Positions 14,973-24,297 of a stretch of 64,000 nucleotides of DNA are shown here, piece after piece. The position numbers were made by a program, and so were the translations under genes. The DNA lies in NCBI GenBank assembly GCA_020161535.1, contig JAIUNW010000015.1:1-64000 (forward strand), given 5' to 3'. Below the pieces are notes generated by a model. The model made no database searches, was not told the origin of the DNA, and saw only the letters and a list, made by a program, of their open reading frames with translations. This DNA comes from Bacteroidota bacterium. Lineage in GTDB: Bacteria > Bacteroidota > Bacteroidia > Chitinophagales > Chitinophagaceae. Each line of letters opens with the position of its first letter. The stretch's first letter is position 1.

Positions 14973-16421
14973 TTACGAAATTTTATACATGGGTATTTTG
15001 ATAGAAAAAGTGGTTCCCTTTCCTTCTTGGCTGTCAATCTGGTAGTCAAGGTCGTTTTGCCGAATCAAATCAAATACAATCGTCAGTCCAATGCCCAAAC
15101 CAATTTCGTCGAAAGTGCCGGGCGTCGACGCTGACTCACTGGCTGCCAGTTTATCCAGCAACGATTTTGACATTCCTTTACCAAAGTCTTGTACACTGAG
15201 TAAAGCATAGGTAGACGGGCTGCCTTCGTTGTCGGTTTGCTTTTTTAGTGAAATATTTATCTGCCCATCTGCATGTGAAAACTTGATGGCATTGGACACA
15301 AGATTTCTCAAAATAATTTCTGCATCCGGTTTTGATACCGTGAGTATTTCATCGTCTTGTATGTGCAAGCTGGTCGACAGCGTCAGGTTTTTATTTTTTG
15401 CACAAAGGGAATAAATAGATAAAACTGACTTAAATACTTTTTCAATATCCATTCGCCTGATGGCATTTCCGCCTTCGCTTTTTTTCCCGAAAGCGTTTCC
15501 CAACTTTGCCAAACCAAACACCATTTGATCCAGGTTCACGATGTCTTCCTTTACTTCGACCAGACTATTGACCAGCATGTCTGCATCAATTATTCCTTTT
15601 TCGTAATGGCCGATCAGAAAGCTAATAGAATTAATGGGTGTTCGTACGTCGTGAAGTATCAGCGAGAGCAATCGCTCTTTGCTCATCAGCATCTGCTTCA
15701 GTTTAAAATTCTTTTCGTCGTCTATCAAAATCATTCTGTTAAGCGACTCATTTTTTTCAATAAGCTGCTTTTTCTGCTGTTCAATATTTTCCCTGTAGGT
15801 GAAGAATTCAGTTCGGATTCTTACATGCACCAGGTAAACAAAGAGGGAAACAAGCGGTGCTATCAGCACATCCAGTTCAAAGGCCGCCTGGTATTTCTCT
15901 ATATTTTCCAGTGCATCATAGCGAAAGCTGATCCAGGAGTTTACTATCACCAAAAAGCTAAATCCCAGCCACTTCATTAATCCTCCATTATTAAAGTAGA
16001 GGACCATGAACATATAAATGATGATGATTTGCGAGTAGTTGTACATGGGGTTGTACAATGACAATGCCAACATGGCCGCTGGAATAACCCAGGTGCCTAA
16101 GAAAACAGCATCGGGTGAAAATCCCCTAACGAAAAAAAGCAACATAAACCCATTCAAAATCAATGGAATCAACAATAGGTTTACATTGGTCGACTGATCC
16201 TGTGCGGAGGGAAAGCTTCTGAAAATGATGAAGAATATGAATTGGAAAATGAGTGAAGTGACAGCAAAGGAATTCAATATTTTTCCGTGTGTTAACGGTT
16301 TATCAACTTTATTCTTCGTAAACAATGTTTGACTGCCGAATTTGCCGAGCGCCTCTTTCAACGCACAATATCTCCTTGCAGTTAGCAAATTGATGTTGTT
16401 TATTTCTGTGAAGCGTATCAA
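14973..16421 (-). CDS. Membrane sensor histidine kinase
   Basis: The 482-residue protein has about six membrane segments between residues 50 and 200, then a coiled coil (205-250). The HisKA H-box LILHDVRTPINS has the phospho-acceptor His257. HATPase N-box LRNLVSNAIKFS, G1 VQDFGKGMS and G2 GLGIGLTIV follow, so the catalytic core looks intact. The start is TTG at 16421; an in-frame stop lies 12 bp upstream and no ATG occurs before the membrane region. It is divergent from the LuxR-type regulator gene and may feed the same regulator as the propeller kinase. The sensed signal is unknown. Confidence 0.9.
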   Translation of the reverse strand: MIRFTEINNINLLTARRYCALKEALGKFGSQTLFTKNKVDKPLTHGKILNSFAVTSLIFQFIFFIIFRSFPSAQDQSTNVNLLLIPLILNGFMLLFFVRGFSPDAVFLGTWVIPAAMLALSLYNPMYNYSQIIIIYMFMVLYFNNGGLMKWLGFSFLVIVNSWISFRYDALENIEKYQAAFELDVLIAPLVSLFVYLVHVRIRTEFFTYRENIEQQKKQLIEKNESLNRMILIDDEKNFKLKQMLMSKERLLSLILHDVRTPINSISFLIGHYEKGIIDADMLVNSLVEVKEDIVNLDQMVFGLAKLGNAFGKKSEGGNAIRRMDIEKVFKSVLSIYSLCAKNKNLTLSTSLHIQDDEILTVSKPDAEIILRNLVSNAIKFSHADGQINISLKKQTDNEGSPSTYALLSVQDFGKGMSKSLLDKLAASESASTPGTFDEIGLGIGLTIVFDLIRQNDLDYQIDSQEGKGTTFSIKIPMYKIS

Positions 16422-16626
16422 AGGACAAGTTTAGTTATTTGAAAATCAGTCTATTAACTCGCCAGTCCAGCAATGCTGATAGCGCAGCCTGACAATCACG
16501 AAACAAAACTAGCCATTAAAAAACGCCATTTTTGTAGTACTTTGCATAGGCATTTGTCTTATTACTTCGACACAGAAAAGGTTGTGAAAACCCAACTTGT
16601 AATCGCTGGAATTTTTCATTTTACCT

Positions 16627-17256
16627 ATGCAGGAACCAACAAGAATACTCATTGCCGACGACCATAGTATAGTATCAAGGGGACTGTACTATCTGCTAAC
16701 ACTTCATTTTTCGAATCTGGTTATAAACGATGTTTCATCGATTAACGCCCTGAAAAAAAGCCTCTCCGCTACCTTTTATTCTCATTTGATTCTTGATATC
16801 AACCTTGACGCAGAAAGCTCTATCGAAGAGCTGCCTTCGATAACAACTGAATACCCCGATCTGAAAATTCTCGTCTATAGCATGGCCTCTGAAGACATCT
16901 ACGCCAAGCGAGTGATGCAGTTTGACGGCGTCTGTGGCTTCCTCAGCAAAAAAGCAGATGAACAGGAAATGTTGGTCGCGCTTCGTATTTTTCTGAATGG
17001 TGGTATATATGTCAATAGGAAACAGAAAAACAATGCATCGGCAAGCGAAAATGTGTTCTTGGAGCTTTCAGATACGGAGTTGATTGTTCTTCGCAAAATT
17101 TTGAGTGGCATCCGGTCGAAGGAGATTGCCTATTCCCTAAATGTAACCCAACAAACTATTGCAACGTACAAAACACGCATTTATAAGAAGTTGGGTACAG
17201 ATAATCTATTCGAAATCCAGAAGATGGCCGAACTGTTTAAGTTAACGTCGTCATAA
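16627..17256 (+). CDS. LuxR/NarL-type response regulator
   Basis: The 209-residue protein has a receiver domain with acidic pair D11/D12, phospho-acceptor D57 (LILDINL) and the conserved Lys in FLSKKA. A C-terminal GerE-type HTH follows (LSDTELIVLRKILSGIRSKE, then TQQTIATYKTRIYKKLG). It is followed after 19 bp by the propeller histidine kinase gene, forming a clear two-component operon, and is divergent from a second kinase. Confidence 0.93.
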   Translation: MQEPTRILIADDHSIVSRGLYYLLTLHFSNLVINDVSSINALKKSLSATFYSHLILDINLDAESSIEELPSITTEYPDLKILVYSMASEDIYAKRVMQFDGVCGFLSKKADEQEMLVALRIFLNGGIYVNRKQKNNASASENVFLELSDTELIVLRKILSGIRSKEIAYSLNVTQQTIATYKTRIYKKLGTDNLFEIQKMAELFKLTSS

Positions 17257-17275
17257 CGAATAGAAACCAACACCT

Positions 17276-20200
17276 ATGCGTTTAGCGTTGATGATTACAT
17301 GGCTCTTAGGTTTCAGCTCAACCGTTATTGCACAGTACGATTCAGCGTATGAAAGAGAAATAAATGCTTCTACCTATCTGCTGACCAGGAATACTTACAC
17401 TGACATGATGATCGGCCCAGCTGGATTTGTTTGGTTGGGTGGGAAAAATGGACTTATACGCTACGACGGTACAAACCTCAATTATTTTTTTCTGGACGGC
17501 TACAAAAAGATAATTAATAATTACGTCGTAGACATCATGTATATCAAGGCAGAAAGAAAACTGCTGGTTCGCCTTAAAAGTGGCGAGGTATTTACGGTTA
17601 AAAATGAAATTCCTACCGTCCATAGCACCAAGCTAGCTGGCATGGACTATAAAATGGAAGTTAATGGCGCCTTTCCCAGCACGGTATTATTCGATCGGTT
17701 TAATATTCCTGTTGATACGCTGATCGATAAATACAATTGGTCCAAAAAAAGCTTGTCGGTATTAACGGTAAATGCAACCGATTTCCTCGTAGAGAGTCGT
17801 CAACCAACGAAACTTTATTATTATAAAAATGGGGAGAAATACAGGGATATAGACATTGACACCAAATTTAGCAAATTTGGCTCGTCTGGATCGCACTTGT
17901 TTTTGATCGACGACCAGCACCGACCATTTCTATTCAACAATGATCAATATACATTTACGGAGACGACGGTCGACCTGCCGACTATACCAGGCGATAGTAA
18001 GGAAATCAAATTGAAAGATTTTTCCGTTTTTTCCGACGACTATAGTTCAAATATTTTTTACGTCTATAAGAATTTTTTCTTTTTGCTGCAACCATCTGCT
18101 GATGGTAAAAGCGCAAAGTTGGTACTTCAATACAAGAGTCGGGAAAGGAGACTGGTGGCCAATATTGTTTATGATACCCTGAATAAGACTTTTTTTGTAC
18201 TCACCCAAAACCACGGTTTTTTCCAAATAAAAAAGCAAACCATCAGGACAGACGATATCAACAAGCTTGTGCCGGATTCCGTGAATTCGATGACCGTGAT
18301 AAATTACAGCGTGTTGAAAAAGAACGATAGCGTAGCGGTAGTTCCCAGCGGATTTAGCCTGACTAATACCAGCAGTCGCCTGGTTGTACAAAAAATGGGA
18401 AAGCTATTCGGGAATAGAGAGACCCTGGGAATCGATGCCAATGGAAATGTGCTGTGTGCCGAGAGTCAACACGTTTTTTACTACTCTCCCAAAGACAATT
18501 ACCATGTCAAGCATGTTTACAATGCAGCGTTTAACGATAGTAATCGTCACTATATTCCTCTTTTATATCCCGAAGCTGATTCCGTTTGGGTCTGTTCTCG
18601 CCGAGCAGTGTTTTGCCTGACAAAAAAAGTCAGTAAACTACTGTATCGGCTAAAAAGTAATAATATTGGTACCTATCCAGACCCCTGTTTATTCTATCGA
18701 TTGTCTGACCACGATGCCTATATTTCATCCCCCAATGGTCTTTATAAAATTCGTACGAGCTATCCTTATCGAATGGATACTATACCTGAATTTAAGGATG
18801 TTGCTGTTCGACATATTCTCCCGTACAAAAACGTGTTGATTTTATCCACTTATGGCAAAGGCCTATGGATACAAGCTGATAATCGCTTTTATCGGGTTCC
18901 GCTGCGTATGCATATGCCTCAGCTCAACCAAACACATTCTACCTATATTGACAATCGTGGATTTTTATGGATCCCTACCGACAATGGCTTATACAAAACC
19001 GATGCAGATATGCTCGTATGGTACGCGTTGCATCAACCGGTAAATAGTTATCCATTTTTTCAGAAGCTGTCTGAACCTGATGGCATTAAAAACACCGAAT
19101 TTAATGGTGGCGGCACACCCAGTTACGCTGCCCTAAAAGATCGACTTATTTATCCGTCTATGGGTGGCCTCGTTAGCTTTGACCCAAACGAGGTTTCTGT
19201 TGCTGTTATAAAGTCAAATATTGTTTTGAACAGTATTTTAAAAGATGACAATATTCCGGTTCCGAATGTGCAAGACAGCGTCTACTTCGATGCCGACGAA
19301 AGGTTACTGACCGTTGATTTCTCCGTTGCCAATTATTCCACGCCTGAGAATATTCAACTGGATTATCGACTTGACACAACCGGTGAGTGGACGGCCATTA
19401 AAATGCCCGGGGAATCAAAAATAAGGTCGGTTTTAGTGCCACAGGGTGAACATACACTTTACATTCGAAGAAGGATTGGGTTCGGAACAGACGATTTTAT
19501 GTATAAGCAGTTGTGGCTATTCCGGAAAACTTATTTCTATCAACAACCCTGGTTTTACATTATTTCTCTACTTTTTCTCTTCGCTTTGATCTGGCTTACG
19601 GCTTTTTTCAGGACCCGGAATTTGAACAGAAAACGACTGGTTTTGCAGCAGCTTGTGGACGAACAAACGTCTCAGTTGGCTCGTTCAGTAGAGCTGAAAG
19701 ATTTATTGATCGGCATCATTTCTCATGATATGATTGCGCCTTTGAAACATGTCAGTTTATTAGCCGGTATACTGGAAAAGGGGCTGGAGAAAGACCCAGA
19801 TAAGCTGTATAAGGCGTTGGGTGACATTAAAACCACCTCTGACAAAATACTAACCAACTCATGGAGTATTATCAATTGGATAAAGCTGAACAACAAGCAA
19901 ATGCCGGTGCAAAAAGTACCCTTGAAACTCCAGGATCTCGTTGCGGAAGTCATTGCTACCTACCAGTCACTAGCAACTGCCAAAGGTCTTACGATAAGAA
20001 ATGACGTCGATCCGTCGATAATGGCAGAAGTTGATGCGACCATTATTGCCACCATTTTGAACAACCTTATTTCCAATAGTATAAAATATGCTGACAAAGG
20101 GGAGATTATTGTAAGAAGCCGGCAGGATGAAAAAGGGAATTTGGTTTTGACGATTTCAGATGAAGGTACCGGTATACAAAAAGATATGCTGTATACAATA

Positions 20201-20395
20201 AGGCAGGTGTTAGCGAACAATACACGGACATTGAAGAACAGCCCGGATTCGGGAACCCGGCTGGGTTATTTGTTAATTGCTGAATTGGCACGGATGCATG
20301 GGGCCACCGTCAGCATCAATAGTGAGCCGGGTCAGGGCACCGAAGTGGCCATAGTGATCGCGAAATCGCCGAATAAAGACGATGATCAGCAATAA
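17276..20395 (+). CDS. Two-component propeller sensor histidine kinase
   Basis: The 1039-residue protein has a signal peptide ending about residue 20, then a long periplasmic beta-propeller with Reg_prop-like repeats (GFVWLGGKNGLIRYDG, GFLWIPTDNGLYKTD). A Y_Y_Y-type domain (about 660-750), one membrane helix (WFYIISLLFLFALIWLTAFF) and a cytoplasmic kinase follow. The H-box is IISHDMIAPLKH with H817; N-box ILNNLISNSIKYA and G-box SDEGTGI are present. There is no receiver or AraC-type HTH, unlike classic hybrid polysaccharide-utilisation regulators, so it should signal through the upstream LuxR-type regulator. The ligand is unknown; no polysaccharide-utilisation genes are adjacent. Confidence 0.92.
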   Translation: MRLALMITWLLGFSSTVIAQYDSAYEREINASTYLLTRNTYTDMMIGPAGFVWLGGKNGLIRYDGTNLNYFFLDGYKKIINNYVVDIMYIKAERKLLVRLKSGEVFTVKNEIPTVHSTKLAGMDYKMEVNGAFPSTVLFDRFNIPVDTLIDKYNWSKKSLSVLTVNATDFLVESRQPTKLYYYKNGEKYRDIDIDTKFSKFGSSGSHLFLIDDQHRPFLFNNDQYTFTETTVDLPTIPGDSKEIKLKDFSVFSDDYSSNIFYVYKNFFFLLQPSADGKSAKLVLQYKSRERRLVANIVYDTLNKTFFVLTQNHGFFQIKKQTIRTDDINKLVPDSVNSMTVINYSVLKKNDSVAVVPSGFSLTNTSSRLVVQKMGKLFGNRETLGIDANGNVLCAESQHVFYYSPKDNYHVKHVYNAAFNDSNRHYIPLLYPEADSVWVCSRRAVFCLTKKVSKLLYRLKSNNIGTYPDPCLFYRLSDHDAYISSPNGLYKIRTSYPYRMDTIPEFKDVAVRHILPYKNVLILSTYGKGLWIQADNRFYRVPLRMHMPQLNQTHSTYIDNRGFLWIPTDNGLYKTDADMLVWYALHQPVNSYPFFQKLSEPDGIKNTEFNGGGTPSYAALKDRLIYPSMGGLVSFDPNEVSVAVIKSNIVLNSILKDDNIPVPNVQDSVYFDADERLLTVDFSVANYSTPENIQLDYRLDTTGEWTAIKMPGESKIRSVLVPQGEHTLYIRRRIGFGTDDFMYKQLWLFRKTYFYQQPWFYIISLLFLFALIWLTAFFRTRNLNRKRLVLQQLVDEQTSQLARSVELKDLLIGIISHDMIAPLKHVSLLAGILEKGLEKDPDKLYKALGDIKTTSDKILTNSWSIINWIKLNNKQMPVQKVPLKLQDLVAEVIATYQSLATAKGLTIRNDVDPSIMAEVDATIIATILNNLISNSIKYADKGEIIVRSRQDEKGNLVLTISDEGTGIQKDMLYTIRQVLANNTRTLKNSPDSGTRLGYLLIAELARMHGATVSINSEPGQGTEVAIVIAKSPNKDDDQQ

Positions 20396-20422
20396 TTAAG
20401 GTTTCCATTCGCGAAAGCAATG

Positions 20423-21532
20423 TTACTGTACTGCCGAGGTTTTCGTCCAAACTGCTTTGTTTTCGGCGGGGGCTGCCTCTTTTTCGCCGTTGTTCAACAG
20501 CACCACCTGCGTAGGGTACGCGAAGTCGATGCCTGCTTGCTGAAATTTTTCAAACAATAACAGACAGATTTGTTGATGGGTGTCCATATACAGCGTATAA
20601 TCGGGCGAATCAACAAAATACACGATTTCAAAATTCAAGCTGAAATCACCGAACGATTTGAAATGAGCCCGGGCAAATTCTGCATGGTCTACCGCCAGGA
20701 TGATCTGTTCGGCGATGGACGGTATGCTGCGCAGTTTTTCAGCCGGGGTTTCATATACAACACCCACCATAAATACCACGCGCCGCTTTTCCAGGCGTTT
20801 GAAGTTCTGGATAACCGATTTTACCATTTCCGTATTTGGCATCACCAGTTGTTGCCCGTCGGGACTGCGTACATGAGAAGTCTTAATGCCAATCTTTTCG
20901 ACAGTTCCACTGAAATTATTGGCGGTAATAAAATCGCCGATCTCAAAGGGTTTGTCGAAGAAGATGACGATATAACTAAAGAGATCCGTTAAAATATTCT
21001 GCGCCGCCAGGGCAATGGCAATACCGCCCACGCCCAGGCCAGCGATGATGGTAGTAACATTGTAACCCAGGTTATCCACCAGCATAACCAAGCCGCCCCC
21101 CCAAACCAGCACTTTAAACACCAGCAACATGCCTACTACCTGCTTGATGCGCTGCTCTGGCTCGTTCCGGGCCTTCATGGTTTCGGTAATCAGGTGTTGT
21201 GTGCTATAGATGATCAGCCGAACCACGAAATAAGTAGTAACCAGCATAGCCGCTACTGACAATATTTTCTCGATCTCTGGCGACAGGTTCAGTTGTTGAA
21301 ATATTCGGTACTGGAAAAAAAGATAAACATAGGGGAGGATGAAATTTCGGGCAGCGTCGACCAGCAAGTTGTCGATATTCGACTGGGTTTTAGCGGTGAG
21401 CGATACCACGAAACGAATCAACCATTTCTTTATCAGCCGCCATACAATCCATAACAGCAGCATACTGCCGAATACCACCAGATAATGTAATACTGTATTG
21501 CCATAGAAGATTTGGTTGAGTGTTTCCTTCAT
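20423..21532 (-). CDS. MscS-type mechanosensitive ion channel
   Basis: The 369-residue protein has several membrane helices. The pore region reads GYNVTTIIAGLGVGGIAIAL, then AAQNILTDLFSYIVIFFDKP, followed by the MscS beta domain (FEIGDFITANNFSGTVEKIG, then VMPNTEMVKSVIQNF). It releases solutes on hypo-osmotic shock. ATG 21532 with AAGGA just upstream is preferred over an in-frame GTG at 21577, which would add 15 polar residues. It is convergent with the propeller kinase gene. Confidence 0.92.
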   Translation of the reverse strand: MKETLNQIFYGNTVLHYLVVFGSMLLLWIVWRLIKKWLIRFVVSLTAKTQSNIDNLLVDAARNFILPYVYLFFQYRIFQQLNLSPEIEKILSVAAMLVTTYFVVRLIIYSTQHLITETMKARNEPEQRIKQVVGMLLVFKVLVWGGGLVMLVDNLGYNVTTIIAGLGVGGIAIALAAQNILTDLFSYIVIFFDKPFEIGDFITANNFSGTVEKIGIKTSHVRSPDGQQLVMPNTEMVKSVIQNFKRLEKRRVVFMVGVVYETPAEKLRSIPSIAEQIILAVDHAEFARAHFKSFGDFSLNFEIVYFVDSPDYTLYMDTHQQICLLLFEKFQQAGIDFAYPTQVVLLNNGEKEAAPAENKAVWTKTSAVQ

Positions 21533-21788
21533 GTCCTTTTTGTTGATTAACAAATACTTATCCCTGTCGTAAACCACAGATGCAGTAAAACGCGGGGAAA
21601 ATCTGTGCCTGGAAAAAAGTCTGTTAGACTTTCAGGTCTTTTTGAATATGCCGTAAAGCGATGTCGGCGAAAACACGAAGATACAAAAAAATGCCAAAGC
21701 GGTCGTTGCGGCAAAAGCCTATGATGGATACAACAATTGGATTATTATCTCATTAATTTTTTTCAATGGCGATTGATAATGCTAGGCG

Positions 21789-22613
21789 TCATTTCAATTT
21801 CTCCACCAATCGTATCGCTTCCATCGCTTCTTTCACATCGTGCACGCGCAAAATATGCGCGCCATGCAACAGCCCAACGGTATTCAATACTGTCGTACCG
21901 TTGAGGGCGTCATCGGCGCTCACCCCCAGGGTTTTGCTGATGCTGCTCTTGCGCGAAACACCTAACAGCAAGGGATAACCGAGAAATTGAAACTGCGCCA
22001 ACTTGCCCAGCAATGCAAAATTCTGCTCGATGGTTTTGGCAAACCCAAATCCGGGATCAAGCACGATATCATAGATACCTGCAGCCCGGCAGGCCGCCAT
22101 CCGCTCTATAAAATAATCGCAGATCTCCAACACTAGGTCATTGTACTGCGTATGGCTTTGCATGTTTTGTGGCGTGCCGCGCATGTGCATGCACACATAG
22201 GGCACCCGCAACGCGCCTACGGTGGACAGCATATTATTGTCCAGCAACCCGCCACTCACATCATTCACCATTGCCACACCAACTTCCACCGCGCGTTGCG
22301 CCACCACTGCATGAAAGGTATCGATCGAAAAAATGGTCTCCGGAAAAGCACGGCACAAGGCCGGCAATACCGGCGCCAACCGGTCCCATTCCGCTTCGGC
22401 CGACAAATACGAACTATCTGGCCGCGTACTCTGTGCCCCGATATCGATGAATGTTGCGCCAGCCTCGATCATGGCTGCAGCCCGCTGTATCAGGGCTTTC
22501 TGCCCCTGTTCGCGACTGCCTGCATAAAAACTATCGGGTGTAATATTGAGTATGCCCATCACCCTCGGCGTAGCCAGGCTACACAAACGCCCACCGCCAT
22601 TCAAACTGTACAT
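21789..22613 (-). CDS. folP: Dihydropteroate synthase
   Basis: The 274-residue TIM-barrel enzyme of folate synthesis joins p-aminobenzoate and hydroxymethyl-dihydropterin diphosphate. Motifs: VMGILNITPDSFYAG, DIGAQSTRPDS, SIDTFHAVVAQ, VNDVSGG, LDPGFGFAKT and GVSRKSSI. It is divergent from the DUF1599 gene with a 54-bp gap, as in many Bacteroidota genomes. Confidence 0.97.
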   Translation of the reverse strand: MYSLNGGGRLCSLATPRVMGILNITPDSFYAGSREQGQKALIQRAAAMIEAGATFIDIGAQSTRPDSSYLSAEAEWDRLAPVLPALCRAFPETIFSIDTFHAVVAQRAVEVGVAMVNDVSGGLLDNNMLSTVGALRVPYVCMHMRGTPQNMQSHTQYNDLVLEICDYFIERMAACRAAGIYDIVLDPGFGFAKTIEQNFALLGKLAQFQFLGYPLLLGVSRKSSISKTLGVSADDALNGTTVLNTVGLLHGAHILRVHDVKEAMEAIRLVEKLK

Positions 22614-22626
22614 GCCCCTGATTGCT

Positions 22627-22634
22627 TATTTTTG
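22627..22634 (+). promoter_or_regulatory. -7 box of the DUF1599/DoxX operon
   Basis: TATTTTTG fits TAnnTTTG and lies 33 bp before the DUF1599 start in the folP-DUF1599 divergent gap. The -33 element is not evident. Confidence 0.5.
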
Positions 22635-22667
22635 AACGATAAAGATGATACATTTTCAGCAGCAACC

Positions 22668-23219
22668 ATGAGTAATACAACAGAACAATACCAAACGGTG
22701 GTGAATACATGCAGGGAACTCTTCTTGCATAAAACCCGCGACTATGGCACATCCTGGCGCGTGTACCGGCCAATTTCGGTGGTCGACCAAATCTTCATCA
22801 AAGCCAAACGCATCCGCACCATCCAGGAAACCGGTAAACAATTGATTGGTGACAGCATCTCTTCTGAGTTCATCGGCATCCTTAACTATGCCGTCATCGG
22901 TCTCATTCAATTGGAACTGCCCGACTCAGCCAAAGAAGACCTGCCGGTAGAAGCGGTGCAGCAACTGTACGATGAACGCATACAACAAGCGCAACAACTG
23001 ATGGCCAAAAAGAACCACGATTATGGCGAAGCCTGGCGCGACATGAGCCAGGAGAGTTTCACCGACCTGATCCTGTCTAAACTGTTGCGCATTCGGCAAA
23101 TACTGGCCAACAATGGCAATACCCTGGTCAGCGAAGGCATCGACGCCAATTATTTCGATATTCTTAATTACGCCGTATTTGCCCTGATCCTGATCGGCGA
23201 AGGAAAACACCGCGCATGA
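22668..23219 (+). CDS. DUF1599 (nucleotide modification-associated) protein
   Basis: The 183-residue protein consists of two DUF1599 repeats, each with a K..DYG..WR core (HKTRDYGTSWRVYR and KKNHDYGEAWRDMS) followed by a helix containing ILNYAV. The family is known in Bacteroidota and is also called nucleotide modification-associated domain 1; its exact function is unsettled. ATG 22668 is chosen because upstream codons run antisense through folP. It overlaps the next gene by 4 bp (ATGA). Confidence 0.9.
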   Translation: MSNTTEQYQTVVNTCRELFLHKTRDYGTSWRVYRPISVVDQIFIKAKRIRTIQETGKQLIGDSISSEFIGILNYAVIGLIQLELPDSAKEDLPVEAVQQLYDERIQQAQQLMAKKNHDYGEAWRDMSQESFTDLILSKLLRIRQILANNGNTLVSEGIDANYFDILNYAVFALILIGEGKHRA

Positions 23220-24295
23220 AAACCATACTAACACTTAGCCGCTATATCGTAGGCATTTTGTTTATCATCAGCGGACTCGTTAAAGCAAATGACCCGCTTG
23301 GCCTCAGCTATAAGATGCAGGAGTTTTTTGAAGTGTGGGGCTGGCATGCACTGAACGACTATACCCTCGCTTTCAGCGTGCTGATGATCGCTTTTGAAAT
23401 CATTGCCGGCGTGGCCGTGATCATTGGCTGGCAAATGAAATTGTTTAGTTGGTTGTTGCTGCTGTTGATCATCTTTTTCACCTTTCTCACAGGTTATGCC
23501 TTGTTCAGCGGAAAGATTAAAACCTGCGGTTGTTTTGGCGACTGTATCCCACTGACCGCCGCACAATCGTTCATGAAAGATATTTTTCTGCTCTTGCTCA
23601 TCTTACTGCTTTTTGTTAACCGCGCTAAAATTCGTCCACCGAAAAACACCTTCGCTGCCATCAGTCTCCTGCTAGTCGCTGTGTTGCTCAGCTTTGGCCT
23701 GCAAGCCTATGTGCTGAAACACATCCCCCTGGTCGATTGCCTGCCCTACAAAAAAGGTGTGCTGATCCCCGAACAGATGAAAGTGCCCCCCGGCGCTATT
23801 CCTGATAGCACTGTCATCAGTTTCGTGTACAAAAAAGACGGAAAAGAAATTGAGTTCACCGCCGATGCATTTCCAGAAGATTTCAGTGAAGACAGCTACC
23901 AGTTTCTGCGTCGCTACGACAAACTGGTGCGCCAGGGCAATGCCGAGCCGGCCATCAAAGATTTTGTATTGCTAACTGCCTCGGGCAACGACAGCACCAC
24001 GCAAATTTTGCAATCAACCGGCACCCAATACTGGCTTTTTGTACGTAGTATTGATGAATCGTCAGCCCCCATGGTGAAAAAGGCCATCGCCCAATTAAAA
24101 CCTTTGCTGATCATTACGCCGGTGGAAGAAGCTGTACGCCAGTCACTGGGCGAAACACTCAACGCTGTTACCCTCTTGAAATGTGATGCGGTGGCCGTTA
24201 AAACAGCCGCCCGCAATCCGCAGACCTTGTATGAAATCAACCAGGGAAGAATCATCCAAAAATGGGCATTGCGCGATGCCCCGATAATTCATTAA
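23216..24295 (+). CDS. BT_3928-type DoxX/MauE-like membrane protein
   Basis: The 359-residue protein begins with four DoxX-like membrane helices (ILFIISGLVKANDPLGLSYK is the family signature) and contains a Cys motif, CGCFGDC, near residue 100. A fifth helix and a periplasmic thioredoxin-like part of about 190 residues follow. Proteins of this type are found beside folP and DUF1599 in many Bacteroidota; a redox or quinone-linked role is suspected. It overlaps DUF1599 by ATGA and lies 2 bp before the ABC permease, so these genes form an operon. Confidence 0.85.
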   Translation: MKTILTLSRYIVGILFIISGLVKANDPLGLSYKMQEFFEVWGWHALNDYTLAFSVLMIAFEIIAGVAVIIGWQMKLFSWLLLLLIIFFTFLTGYALFSGKIKTCGCFGDCIPLTAAQSFMKDIFLLLLILLLFVNRAKIRPPKNTFAAISLLLVAVLLSFGLQAYVLKHIPLVDCLPYKKGVLIPEQMKVPPGAIPDSTVISFVYKKDGKEIEFTADAFPEDFSEDSYQFLRRYDKLVRQGNAEPAIKDFVLLTASGNDSTTQILQSTGTQYWLFVRSIDESSAPMVKKAIAQLKPLLIITPVEEAVRQSLGETLNAVTLLKCDAVAVKTAARNPQTLYEINQGRIIQKWALRDAPIIH

Positions 24296-24297
24296 TC

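Noticed and set aside
22152..22667. Long 5' extension of the DUF1599 frame
   Set aside because: It runs antisense through folP; the conserved protein begins at ATG 22668.
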